NCBI GenBank assembly: GCA_046348225.1
Contig: JAXMEQ010000003.1
Location: 186,001-250,000, forward strand
Length of the DNA: 64,000 nt
Direction of reading: 5' to 3'
Origin: JAXMEQ01 sp046348225
GTDB lineage: Bacteria > Pseudomonadota > Gammaproteobacteria > Burkholderiales > Burkholderiaceae_C
Shown: one piece after another, positions 34,219-42,090 of the stretch
How the letters are laid out: each line of letters opens with the position of its first letter
Numbering within the stretch: position 1 is the first letter of the stretch
Made by a program: the position numbers and the translations under genes
Notes under the pieces: generated by a model
What the model was told of the DNA's origin: nothing
What the model saw: only the letters and a program-made list of their open reading frames with translations
Databases searched by the model: none

Positions 34219-35687
34219 CGCACTTCGCCGACCGCTGCGGCATTCATGACGCGGCGCGCCAGCAGGCCCTGGCACGCATGGCCACGCTGGCCAGCGGGCT
34301 GGAGCTGGTGCGCTTTGTCTGGTGCGACGTGCATGGCGTCACGCGCGGCAAGACGCTGGTGGCACAGGCCGCCGCGCAGGCCCTGCTCGATGGCGTGGGC
34401 ATGGTCAGCACGCTGATGCTCAAGGACACGTCCGACCGCACCGCCTTCAAGGTGTTCGAGCCCGGTGGCACGGCCAGCCTGCCCGGCTTTGGCCAGGCCA
34501 ACAACCTGGTGCTGTTGGCCGACCCGGCGAGCTTCCGCCAGCTGCCCTGGACGCCGGGCACTGGCTGGGTGCAATGCCAGCCCTGGTTCCAGGACGGCAC
34601 GCCGGTGGCGCTGGACACGCGGCGAGTGCTGCAGCAGGCACTGGCCCGGCTGGCAGCGGCGGGCTACGGCATGAAGTGCGGGCTGGAAGTCGAGTTCCAC
34701 ATTTACCGAATCCACGACACCCGCGCGCAGATGGACCCGGCGCAGGCGGCGTGGCCCGGCCTGCCGCCCGACGTGAGCCTCATCCACCCCGGCTACAACC
34801 TGCTCACCGAAGCCTGGTACGACCTGGCCGAGGAGCCGCTGCGCATCGTGCAGCACACGGCGCAGGCACTGGGCCTGCCGCTGCTGTCGCTGGAGATCGA
34901 GCTGGGCCCGAGCCAGGTGGAGGCGGTGTTTGACGTGACGGACGCACTCACCGCCGCCGACAACATGGTGCTGTTCCGCAACGCGGTGCGCCAGGCGCTG
35001 CGGCGCGCGGGCTACCACGCCACCTTCATGTGCCGGCCGCCGTTTGACAACATCATGTCCAGCGGCTGGCACCTGCACCAGTCGCTGGTAGACGCCACAA
35101 CCGGCGCCAACCTGCTGCGCCGCGCGACCCCGGCCCCCGGCAGCACGCCGGCCGATGCGCAGCACACACTGTCCGCCTTGGGCGAACATTACCTGGCGGG
35201 CCTGCTGGACCATGCGCGGGGCATGGCGGTGTTCTGCACGCCCACCGTCAATGGCTATGGCCGCTTCCGGCCGAATGCGCTGGCGCCACAGTCGGTGCTG
35301 TGGGGGCGCGACAACCGGGGCGCCATGCTGCGCGTGGTGGGCGAATGCGGCGATGCAGGCACGCGCATCGAAAATCGGATTGGCGAGCCCATGGCCAATC
35401 CCTACCTGTACATGGCTTCACAAATTCATGCCGGGCTGGACGGCATCGGGCGGCAACTGAAAGCGCCCCCCGCCACCGACGCCCCCTACGGCACAGCCGA
35501 CCCGCGCCTGCCCACCAGCCTGGGCGAGGCGCTGGAGGCCTTGCAGGCCGACACCGCGCTGCGCGACGCGTTGGGCCGCGACTTCATCGACTACCTGGTG
35601 CGCATCAAGCAGAGCGAGCTGACGCGGCATGACGCCGCCGAGGACAAGCTCGACTTCCAGCGCCGCGAATACTTCAGCCGCTTTTGA
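34215..35687 (+). CDS. glutamine-synthetase-like gamma-glutamyl ligase
   Basis: 490 residues from ATG 34215, overlapping the oxygenase stop (ATGA). GS catalytic-domain motifs are present: CGLEVEFHIY, LEIELGPSQVEAVF, FDNIMSSGWHLHQSLVD, PNALAPQSVLWGRDNRGAML and RIENRIGEPMANPYLYMAS. The N-terminal beta-grasp half starts LELVRFVWCDVHGVTRGK. Such homologues ligate glutamate to amines (for example in aniline degradation) rather than to ammonia. Position between an oxygenase and its ferredoxin suggests it primes or traps an amino-aromatic or amine substrate; this is inference. Confidence 0.88.
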   Translation: MTHFADRCGIHDAARQQALARMATLASGLELVRFVWCDVHGVTRGKTLVAQAAAQALLDGVGMVSTLMLKDTSDRTAFKVFEPGGTASLPGFGQANNLVLLADPASFRQLPWTPGTGWVQCQPWFQDGTPVALDTRRVLQQALARLAAAGYGMKCGLEVEFHIYRIHDTRAQMDPAQAAWPGLPPDVSLIHPGYNLLTEAWYDLAEEPLRIVQHTAQALGLPLLSLEIELGPSQVEAVFDVTDALTAADNMVLFRNAVRQALRRAGYHATFMCRPPFDNIMSSGWHLHQSLVDATTGANLLRRATPAPGSTPADAQHTLSALGEHYLAGLLDHARGMAVFCTPTVNGYGRFRPNALAPQSVLWGRDNRGAMLRVVGECGDAGTRIENRIGEPMANPYLYMASQIHAGLDGIGRQLKAPPATDAPYGTADPRLPTSLGEALEALQADTALRDALGRDFIDYLVRIKQSELTRHDAAEDKLDFQRREYFSRF

Positions 35688-35689
35688 CC

Positions 35690-36034
35690 ATGGCCTCCAC
35701 GATTGCTATTACTTTTGTAGCGCCTCACGCAGATTCCATGCGGGCTGTAACCACTTTTGACTGCAAGACCGGGCAAAGTTTGATGCAGGCCGCAGTGGCC
35801 GCCAGCGTGGCCGGTATCGAGGCCGACTGCGGCGGCCTGCTCACCTGCGGCACCTGTCATGTGATGGTGCGCGAGCCCCACGCCAGTGCCCTGCCGCCCC
35901 CGGATGCAGACGAGCTCAGCATGCTGGATTTCACCGCCACGCCACGTCAGCCCCACAGCCGGCTGAGCTGCCAGATCCTGCTGACCGAGGCGATGGATGG
36001 CCTGACGGTAGACTTGCCCGCATCACAGCACTGA
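35690..36034 (+). CDS. plant-type 2Fe-2S ferredoxin
   Basis: 114 residues. Cluster ligands Cys47, Cys53, Cys56 and Cys94 (C-x5-C-x2-C...C) in ADCGGLLTCGTCHVMV and RLSCQI, the putidaredoxin/adrenodoxin spacing. It should feed electrons to the Rieske oxygenase. ATG 35690 lies 2 bp after the ligase stop. Its first 20 residues (ASTIAITFVAPHADSMRAV) are encoded by repeat copy 5, replacing the usual first beta strand. Confidence 0.88.
   Translation: MASTIAITFVAPHADSMRAVTTFDCKTGQSLMQAAVAASVAGIEADCGGLLTCGTCHVMVREPHASALPPPDADELSMLDFTATPRQPHSRLSCQILLTEAMDGLTVDLPASQH
35702..35755 (+). repeat. Dispersed Comamonadaceae repeat, copy 5 (5' end of ferredoxin gene)
   Basis: ATTGCTATTACTTTTGTAGCG, then CCTCACGCAG, ATTCCATGCGGGCTG and TAACCACTTTT. 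Like copy 4 it lacks the extra A before TAGCG, and reads through in frame as IAITFVAPHADSMRAV. Confidence 0.78.
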
Positions 36035-36054
36035 CTCACGCCAAGGGGCCCACC

Positions 36055-36357
36055 ATGATTCTCGAACTCGCCGACATCCGCATCCAGCCCGGCCAGCAGG
36101 CCGCCTTTGACGAAGCCATCCAGCGCGGCCTGACCACGGTGATTTCGCGAGCGAAAGGCTTTCAGGGCTTCAAGGTCAACAAGGGCATCGAGTCGCCCGA
36201 GCGCTACATCCTGCAGATCTTCTGGGACACGCTGGAAAACCACACGGTAGATTTCCGCGGCGGCCCGCTGTTCGCCGAGTGGCGCGCCATCGTGGGCCCG
36301 TTCTTCGCGGCCCCGCCGGTGGTGGAGCACTTCGAGCTGCTGGCCAAGTCGGCCTGA
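36055..36357 (+). CDS. ABM-domain protein (antibiotic biosynthesis monooxygenase family)
   Basis: 100 residues, one ferredoxin-like ABM domain: MILELADIRIQPGQQAAFDE, GFQGFKVNKGIESPERYILQ, IFWDTLENHTVDFRGG and the C-terminal strand VVEHFELLAK. Members are cofactor-free monooxygenases or dimeric stress proteins. Last gene of the Rieske operon; it could act on an unstable quinone-type product (inference). Confidence 0.85.
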   Translation: MILELADIRIQPGQQAAFDEAIQRGLTTVISRAKGFQGFKVNKGIESPERYILQIFWDTLENHTVDFRGGPLFAEWRAIVGPFFAAPPVVEHFELLAKSA

Positions 36358-36372
36358 GCCGGCAGGCCCGGG

Positions 36373-37035
36373 TCAGCGCGAAGCGACCGAGCGCTCGGCC
36401 AGGTAAATCTCGACGCGGCGGTTCCTGGCACGGCCGGCTTCGGTGCTGTTGTCAGCCACCGGCTCGCGTTCGCCACGGCCGTTGATCATCACGCGCTGCG
36501 GGTCCACGCCACGGGCGGTCAGGTAGTCGCGTGCGCTGGCGGCGCGCTGCATCGACAGCGGGTCGTTGGTGGCGTCAGAGCCGGTGTTGTCGGTGTGGCC
36601 AATGATGCGCACCTCGGTATTGGGCTGCGTCCCCAGGCCGCTGGCGAACTGGTCCAGGATGGGCCGGAGGTTGGCCTTGATGTCGGCGCGACCGGTGTCA
36701 AACGAAATGTCACTGGGAATGTTGAGCTTGAGCTGGTTGTCCGGCGTCTGCGTCACCGCCACGCCAGTGCCGGCGGTAGCGCGTTCCATGGCGGCCTTCT
36801 TGTCCTCCATGCGCTTGGACCAGATGTAGCCGCCCAGTGCACCCAGGCCGGCCCCGATGGCGGTGCCCTTGGCATCGCGCCCGATGGCGGCCCCGGCCAC
36901 GGCGCCCACACCGGCGCCCACGGCGGTGCCCTTTTGCGTCTGGCTGAGGTTCATGTCGGCGCAGCCGGCAAGGGCCAGGGCGACAACGATGGGGGCCAGC
37001 ACAAGGCTGCGGGCGGGGAAAAAGCGGATGTTCAT
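36373..37035 (-). CDS. OmpA-family outer-membrane lipoprotein
   Basis: 220 residues: signal peptide with lipobox LAGCAD, a glycine-zipper segment GTAVGAGVGAVAGAAIG (about 40-70), and a C-terminal OmpA peptidoglycan-binding domain with TEVRIIGHTDNTGSDATN, SARDYLTARGVD and GRGEREPVADNSTEAGRARN. It would anchor the outer membrane to the wall. Convergent with the ABM gene, 15 bp apart. Similar to YiaD-type proteins. Confidence 0.9.
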   Translation of the reverse strand: MNIRFFPARSLVLAPIVVALALAGCADMNLSQTQKGTAVGAGVGAVAGAAIGRDAKGTAIGAGLGALGGYIWSKRMEDKKAAMERATAGTGVAVTQTPDNQLKLNIPSDISFDTGRADIKANLRPILDQFASGLGTQPNTEVRIIGHTDNTGSDATNDPLSMQRAASARDYLTARGVDPQRVMINGRGEREPVADNSTEAGRARNRRVEIYLAERSVASR

Positions 37036-37162
37036 GGGGTTCTCCTGATACGTGAAGTCACCCGCGTATTGCAGCGCGCGGCACCGGCTCTGGGTGTCAC
37101 GGGGCGGCGCCAAACCCTGTAGGACAACGCCGCCAGCCTGCGCCGCGGCGCGGGCACCCGTC

Positions 37163-37603
37163 TCAGGCCCCGGCTTCGTGCCCGGCGACCAGCTTGCCCA
37201 GAAGCACCAGGAGCTGCGCCTGTTCGTCCGCCTGCAGCGGCCCGAGGATGCGGCCCTGCGCACGGGCCACCGCGCGCTTCATGCGCTGCACCGCCTTTTC
37301 ACCTTCCGGCGTCACCCACAGCAGCTTGCGCCGCTTGTCCAGCGGGTCCGCTTCCCGTCGTATCCATCCCTTGGCTTCGAGCCGGCCGATCACCGAGCCC
37401 GAAGTGGCGGCGTCAAACGCGACCCGCCCCGCCAGCGTGACCTGGTCTTCCCCGGGGTCATCCATCAGCGCATTGAGGATGGCAAATTGCACCGGCGTCA
37501 CTTCAAAGCCACCGGTTTCCTCCATGAAGATGGCCACGGCGGTCTGGTGTGCGCGCCGGATCAGGTGACCCGGTGCGTGCTGGAAGTCGAAGCTTTTTGC
37601 CAT
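37163..37603 (-). CDS. MarR-family transcriptional regulator
   Basis: 146 residues. Winged helix: TPVQFAILNALMDDPGEDQV, LAGRVAFDAATSGSVIGRLEAKGWI, DPLDKRRKLLWVTPEGEK. Divergent from the 3-hydroxybenzoate hydroxylase gene with a 73-bp gap, hence a likely repressor of the gentisate operon that responds to 3-hydroxybenzoate or gentisate. The 127-bp gap on its other side (37036-37162) holds no gene I can see. Confidence 0.88.
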   Translation of the reverse strand: MAKSFDFQHAPGHLIRRAHQTAVAIFMEETGGFEVTPVQFAILNALMDDPGEDQVTLAGRVAFDAATSGSVIGRLEAKGWIRREADPLDKRRKLLWVTPEGEKAVQRMKRAVARAQGRILGPLQADEQAQLLVLLGKLVAGHEAGA

Positions 37604-37631
37604 GCGCCAAGTTTAGTCATTGTCGCCAATA

Positions 37632-37652
37632 ATATGTATACTTATCATCAAT
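37632..37652. promoter_or_regulatory. Inverted repeat in the marR / hydroxylase gap
   Basis: AATATGTATACTTATC is centred on GTATAC with imperfect A/T arms in an otherwise GC-rich area. Size and position fit a MarR operator controlling both directions. Pattern reading only. Confidence 0.45.
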
Positions 37653-37676
37653 ACGACCATCCAACGGAGACCCGCC

Positions 37677-38870
37677 ATGACCCAGCCGCTGCCCATCCTC
37701 ATCGCCGGCGGCGGCATTGGCGGGCTGGCTGCTGCGTTTGTGCTGGCCCGCGACGGTCACGCCGTGACGGTGCTGGAGCAATCGGCGGCCTTTGGCGAAA
37801 TCGGCGCCGGCATCCAGCTCGGTCCCAACATCTTCCGGATGTTCGAGTACCTGGGCCTGACCGACGCCGTGAGTCAGGTGGCGTTCTTTCCGCCCGGCCT
37901 GGGCATGAACGATGTGCGCACCGGCGAGAAGGTGGTGCGCGTGCCGCTGGGGGACACGGCACGCGCGGCCTACGGCTTCCCCTACGGCGTGATCTACCGC
38001 GCCGACCTGCACACCGTGTTTCTGGACGCCTGCCGCGCCCTGCCCCATGTGACGCTGCGCACCGGTGCGAAGGTGGCGTCTTTTGACCAGTCGGCGGACG
38101 CCGTGCGCGTGACGCTGGAAGGCGGGGAGATGCTGGATGGCGCGGCCCTGATCGGTGCCGACGGGCTGTGGAGCCGCATCCGGGAAGCCATCGTGGGTGA
38201 TGGCAAGCCCCGCGTATCGGGCCACATTGCCTACCGCGCAGTGCTGAAGCGCGAAGACGTTCCGGCCCACCTGTGGAGCGACGACGTGCTGCTGTGGGGC
38301 GGCGAAAAAACCCACCTGGTGCACTACCCGCTGCGGCGCGGCGAGCTGTTCAACCTGGTGGCGGTGTTCCACAGCAACAAGTACGACGAGGGCTGGAACA
38401 CCTTTGGCGATACCGCGGAACTCACTGAACGCTTTGCCCAGGCAGTGCCCCAGGTGCGTGAGCTGCTGGGCAAGATCGAGACCTGGAAGATGTGGGTGCT
38501 GTGCGACCGCGAGCCCGTGAAGAACTGGAGCGACCGCCGCGTGACCCTGCTGGGCGACGCCGCCCACCCCATGCTGCAGTACCTGGCCCAGGGCGCCGGC
38601 CAGGCGATCGAAGACGCCGTGGTGCTGCGCGAGGCGCTGCGCCACAGCCGCAACGATGTCGCCACCGCGTTCCAGAAGTACCAGCAGGCACGCTACCTTC
38701 GCACCGGGCGGGTGCAATTGACCGCCCGCTTCTATGGCGACATCTACCACGCCACAGGCGTACAGCGCGAGCTGCGCAACCAGCTGTTCCAGGGCGGCCA
38801 GGAATCGGCCGGGTTTGCCGGGCTGAAGTGGATGTACGAGGGCATTGACCCGCAGCGCCTGTTTGCCTGA
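37677..38870 (+). CDS. FAD-dependent monooxygenase, probable 3-hydroxybenzoate 6-hydroxylase
   Basis: 397 residues: LIAGGGIGGLAAAFVLARDG (FAD Rossmann loop), FGEIGAGIQLGPN, YRADLHTVFLDA, ALIGADGLWSRIR (DG motif) and VTLLGDAAHPMLQYLAQGAG (GD motif). This is the UbiH/NahG class. Its operon with gentisate dioxygenase and fumarylpyruvate hydrolase, and the HPMLQYLAQGAGQAIED wording, favour 3-hydroxybenzoate 6-hydroxylase (NagX/MhbM type), which makes gentisate; salicylate 5- or 1-hydroxylase is the alternative. Start ATG 37677 chosen by family length and position behind CGGAGA. Confidence 0.87.
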   Translation: MTQPLPILIAGGGIGGLAAAFVLARDGHAVTVLEQSAAFGEIGAGIQLGPNIFRMFEYLGLTDAVSQVAFFPPGLGMNDVRTGEKVVRVPLGDTARAAYGFPYGVIYRADLHTVFLDACRALPHVTLRTGAKVASFDQSADAVRVTLEGGEMLDGAALIGADGLWSRIREAIVGDGKPRVSGHIAYRAVLKREDVPAHLWSDDVLLWGGEKTHLVHYPLRRGELFNLVAVFHSNKYDEGWNTFGDTAELTERFAQAVPQVRELLGKIETWKMWVLCDREPVKNWSDRRVTLLGDAAHPMLQYLAQGAGQAIEDAVVLREALRHSRNDVATAFQKYQQARYLRTGRVQLTARFYGDIYHATGVQRELRNQLFQGGQESAGFAGLKWMYEGIDPQRLFA

Positions 38871-38872
38871 GC

Positions 38873-40228
38873 ATGCCCGCCATGACCCACCGCACCCTGA
38901 CCGAACCCGCCCGCCAGACGCCCGTGTGGGGCGAGTTCGAGGTCGTGGTGCTCGGCGGCGGCCCGGCCGGCATGGCCGCGGCCGTAGCGGCCGCCCAGGC
39001 CGGCCGCTCCACCCTGCTGATTGAACGCTATGGCTTTCTGGGCGGCATGGGCACAGCGGCTGGCGTCACCAATTTTTGTGGCCTGCATGCCAATGTGCAC
39101 GGCGACATCCGTCAGGTGGTGCACGGTGTGGCAGCGGACCTGCTGGCGCGCATCGACCGGCTGGGCGGCCTGAACGCGCCGCACAACCTGTTTGGCAAAA
39201 CGGTGGCGCAGGCCTACGACACGGCGGCGTACAAGATCGCGGCCGATGGGCTGCTGCTGTCGGCCGGCGTCAAGCTGCTGTTCCACGCGCTCGCGGCCGG
39301 TGTGGTGATGGACTCGGCGCGACGGGTGCGGGCCCTGCTGGTGGAAACCAAGTCAGGCCGCCAGGCCGTGCTGGGCCAGGCCTTCATTGACTGCTCGGGC
39401 GACGGTGACCTGGCCGCCTGGGCCGGCGCACCGTTCGACAAGGGTGACGGGCACGGCAACATGCTGTATCCGTCGACCATGTTCCGCCTCAACGGCATTG
39501 ATCCGGTGCGTGCCGGCAAGGCCTGGGAAGTCATCCCCGGGCTGATGCTGCAGGCCGAAGCGCAGGGCCGCTACCGGTTCCCGCGCAAGACGCCGATCGT
39601 GCGGCCCCAGAAGAGCGGCATCGAGTGGCGCGTCAACCTCACACAACTGGCCAACGCCGAAGGCAACGCCATGGATGGCACCAGCGCCCAGGAGCTCAGC
39701 GATGCCGAAGTCCAGGGCCGGCAGCAAATCGCCAGCGTGGCGGATTTCCTGAAAGAGGTGCCGGGCTTCGAGAACTCGTACATCGTGGACATCGCACCGC
39801 AGGTGGGCATCCGGGAGACGCGGCGCGTGCGCGGCCTGTACCAGCTGACCGAGCGCGACGTGCTGGACTGCGCGAGTTTTGACGACACCATCGGCGTCAA
39901 TGGCTGGCCCCTGGAATTGCACCTCAAGGGTGACGTCGAGTTTCGCTGGCCCCCGATTCCCGAAAGCCGAGGATTCAACCACCTGCCCTACCGCATGACG
40001 GTGCCGCAGAGCCTCGACAACCTGTGGGTAGCAGGCCGGTGTGCATCGATGAGCCACGAGGCGCAGTCCGCCGCGCGCGTCACTGGCGCCTGCTTCGTCA
40101 TGGGCCAGGCCGCTGGCCTGGCGGCCGACCAGGCACTGGCTGCCGGTTGCAGCGCAGCTGACGTGAACGTTTCCGCGTTGCAGGCCCGGCTGGAAAGCAC
40201 GGGCGCCTACCTTGGCACCACCTGGTAA
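38873..40228 (+). CDS. FAD-dependent oxidoreductase (FAD_oxidored family)
   Basis: 451 residues: VVVLGGGPAGMAAAVAAAQAG, LLIERYGFLGGMGTAAGVTN, then AFIDCSGDGDLAAWAG, VGIRETRRVRGLYQLTERD, and NLWVAGRCASMSHEAQSAAR near the end. This is PF12831-type architecture. Function within a gentisate operon is not obvious; possibly a reductase or desaturase of a side-chain substrate. It starts 2 bp after the hydroxylase stop and lies upstream of gentisate dioxygenase. Confidence 0.82.
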   Translation: MPAMTHRTLTEPARQTPVWGEFEVVVLGGGPAGMAAAVAAAQAGRSTLLIERYGFLGGMGTAAGVTNFCGLHANVHGDIRQVVHGVAADLLARIDRLGGLNAPHNLFGKTVAQAYDTAAYKIAADGLLLSAGVKLLFHALAAGVVMDSARRVRALLVETKSGRQAVLGQAFIDCSGDGDLAAWAGAPFDKGDGHGNMLYPSTMFRLNGIDPVRAGKAWEVIPGLMLQAEAQGRYRFPRKTPIVRPQKSGIEWRVNLTQLANAEGNAMDGTSAQELSDAEVQGRQQIASVADFLKEVPGFENSYIVDIAPQVGIRETRRVRGLYQLTERDVLDCASFDDTIGVNGWPLELHLKGDVEFRWPPIPESRGFNHLPYRMTVPQSLDNLWVAGRCASMSHEAQSAARVTGACFVMGQAAGLAADQALAAGCSAADVNVSALQARLESTGAYLGTTW

Positions 40229-40251
40229 ACCGGATTTCAAGGAGACCCCTC

Positions 40252-41307
40252 ATGAACGCCCCGCTCAGCACCGCCGCCGTGCGCCAGCAGCTCTATGCCG
40301 ACATGTCGCCCCTGAACCTGACGCCGCTGTGGGAGGTGTTGCACGCGCTGGTCCCGCCGCAGCCCGCGTCCCCCTGTGTTCCAGCGCTATGGAAATATGA
40401 GCAGGTGCGGCCTTTCCTGATGCGTGCGGGCGAAGCCATCACCGCCGGCGAAGCGGTCCGCCGGGTGCTGATTCTCGAAAACCCGGCGCTGCGCGGGCAG
40501 TCGGCCATCACGCAGTCGCTGTACGCCGGCCTGCAGCTGATCCTGCCCGGCGAGGTCGCGCCGGCGCACCGTCACACACAGAGTGCGCTGCGCTTCATTG
40601 TGGAAGGCAGCGGCGCCTACACCGCGGTGGACGGGGAGCGCACCACCATGCACCCCGGTGACTTCATCATCACTCCGAGCTGGACCTGGCACGACCATGG
40701 CTCGGCGGCTGACGGCCCGGTGGTCTGGCTTGACGGGCTGGACATCCCGATGATCCGCTTCTTCGACGCAGGCTTTGCCCAGAACGCGAGCAGCGATTCG
40801 CAGGCCGTGTCACGCGCCGAGGGCACCAGCTTCGCGCGCTTCGGCCACAACATGGCGCCGGTGCGGCATGGCTCGCCGTTCGGGGCCACGTCCCCGCTGT
40901 TCAGCTACCCCTACGAGCGCAGCCGCGAGGCGCTGCACCAGCTGGAGCGCGACACACCGGTGGACGCGTGGGATGGCTTCAAGCTGCGCTACATCAATCC
41001 GCTGACCGGCGGCTCGCCCATGCCCACCATGGCCACCTTCATGCAGCGCCTGCCGGCCGGCTTCACCGGCAAGTCCTGGCGCCAGACCGACGGTGCGGTG
41101 TACAGCGTGGTCGAAGGCCAGGGGACTGTGGAGATTTCCCACAGCGGCGGGCAAAGCAGTTTTGCCTTTGGTCCGCGCGACCACTTTGTTGTTCCGTCAT
41201 GGCACACTGCCCGCTTCCAGTCGGATGGCGGCTGCGTGCTGTTCAGTTACTCCGACCGCCCGGTGCACCAGGCACTGGGCATCCACCAAGAAGAAAGGCT
41301 GTCATGA
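40252..41307 (+). CDS. gentisate 1,2-dioxygenase
   Basis: 351-residue bicupin. First cupin metal ligands in PAHRHTQSALRFIVEGSGAY; PGDFIITPSWTWHDHG nearby; second cupin around SVVEGQGTVEIS and DHFVVPSWH. The WDGFKLRYINPLTGGSPMPT stretch is characteristic of gentisate dioxygenases. Fe(II)-dependent ring cleavage gives maleylpyruvate. Central gene of the gentisate operon. Confidence 0.93.
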   Translation: MNAPLSTAAVRQQLYADMSPLNLTPLWEVLHALVPPQPASPCVPALWKYEQVRPFLMRAGEAITAGEAVRRVLILENPALRGQSAITQSLYAGLQLILPGEVAPAHRHTQSALRFIVEGSGAYTAVDGERTTMHPGDFIITPSWTWHDHGSAADGPVVWLDGLDIPMIRFFDAGFAQNASSDSQAVSRAEGTSFARFGHNMAPVRHGSPFGATSPLFSYPYERSREALHQLERDTPVDAWDGFKLRYINPLTGGSPMPTMATFMQRLPAGFTGKSWRQTDGAVYSVVEGQGTVEISHSGGQSSFAFGPRDHFVVPSWHTARFQSDGGCVLFSYSDRPVHQALGIHQEERLS

Positions 41308-42005
41308 GCTACGTCGTTCCCTCCACCCCCGTCACCTCGGTACCCGTTGTGGGCACCGGGCAGCGCTTCCCGGTGCACCGCGTGTATTGCGTGGGCCGCA
41401 ACTACGAAGAGCACGCCAAGGAAATGGGCTTCACGGGGCGCGAGCCGCCGTTTTTCTTCCTGAAGCCTGCCGATACGGTGGTGCCTGTGAACGCGGGTGA
41501 AACCGGCAGCATCGCCTACCCCTCCCTCACACAGAACCTGCACCATGAAATCGAGCTCGTGGTGGCGATCGGTACAGGCGGGCGCAACATCAAGGCGGCC
41601 GATGCCCACAAGCACATTTACGGCTATGCCGTGGGTCTGGACATGACCCGGCGCGACCTGCAGAACGACATGAAGAAACAGGGCCGGCCCTGGTGCATCG
41701 GCAAGGCGTTTGAGCAGTCCGCACCGATCGGCCCGATCACGCCCGCCGACCAGGCCGGCGACGTGGCCAACGCCGCGATCTGGCTGCAGGTCAACGGCCA
41801 GGATCGCCAGCGCAGCACTGTGGCCAAGCTGATCTGGAACATCGGCGAAACCATCGAGCATCTGTCGGCGGCCTGGACGCTGCAGCCGGGCGACCTGATC
41901 TACACCGGCACACCCGAAGGTGTGGCAGCGGTGGTGGCGGGCGACACGCTGGTGGGCAGCGTGGACGGCCTTGGCACCCTGACGGTGCGGGTCACACCGG
42001 CCTGA
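41304..42005 (+). CDS. fumarylpyruvate hydrolase (FAH family)
   Basis: 233 residues: VYCVGRNYEEHAKEMGF, PFFFLKPADTVVP, acidic metal site HHEIELVVAIG and GYAVGLDMTRRDLQ (ExE...D), KAFEQSAPIGPI and TGTPEGVAAV. It splits fumarylpyruvate into fumarate and pyruvate, ending the gentisate route. Start overlaps the dioxygenase stop (ATGA). The GST-type isomerase that would link the two is encoded at 30.4 kb, outside this operon. Confidence 0.92.
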   Translation: MSYVVPSTPVTSVPVVGTGQRFPVHRVYCVGRNYEEHAKEMGFTGREPPFFFLKPADTVVPVNAGETGSIAYPSLTQNLHHEIELVVAIGTGGRNIKAADAHKHIYGYAVGLDMTRRDLQNDMKKQGRPWCIGKAFEQSAPIGPITPADQAGDVANAAIWLQVNGQDRQRSTVAKLIWNIGETIEHLSAAWTLQPGDLIYTGTPEGVAAVVAGDTLVGSVDGLGTLTVRVTPA

Positions 42006-42090
42006 GCCGCACACCGGGTTTGCGGGAAAGCCCGGAAGACGCGGGCCGGACAATGCGTTAACTTGTGGTCATCCCAACACGGAGTCCTTC

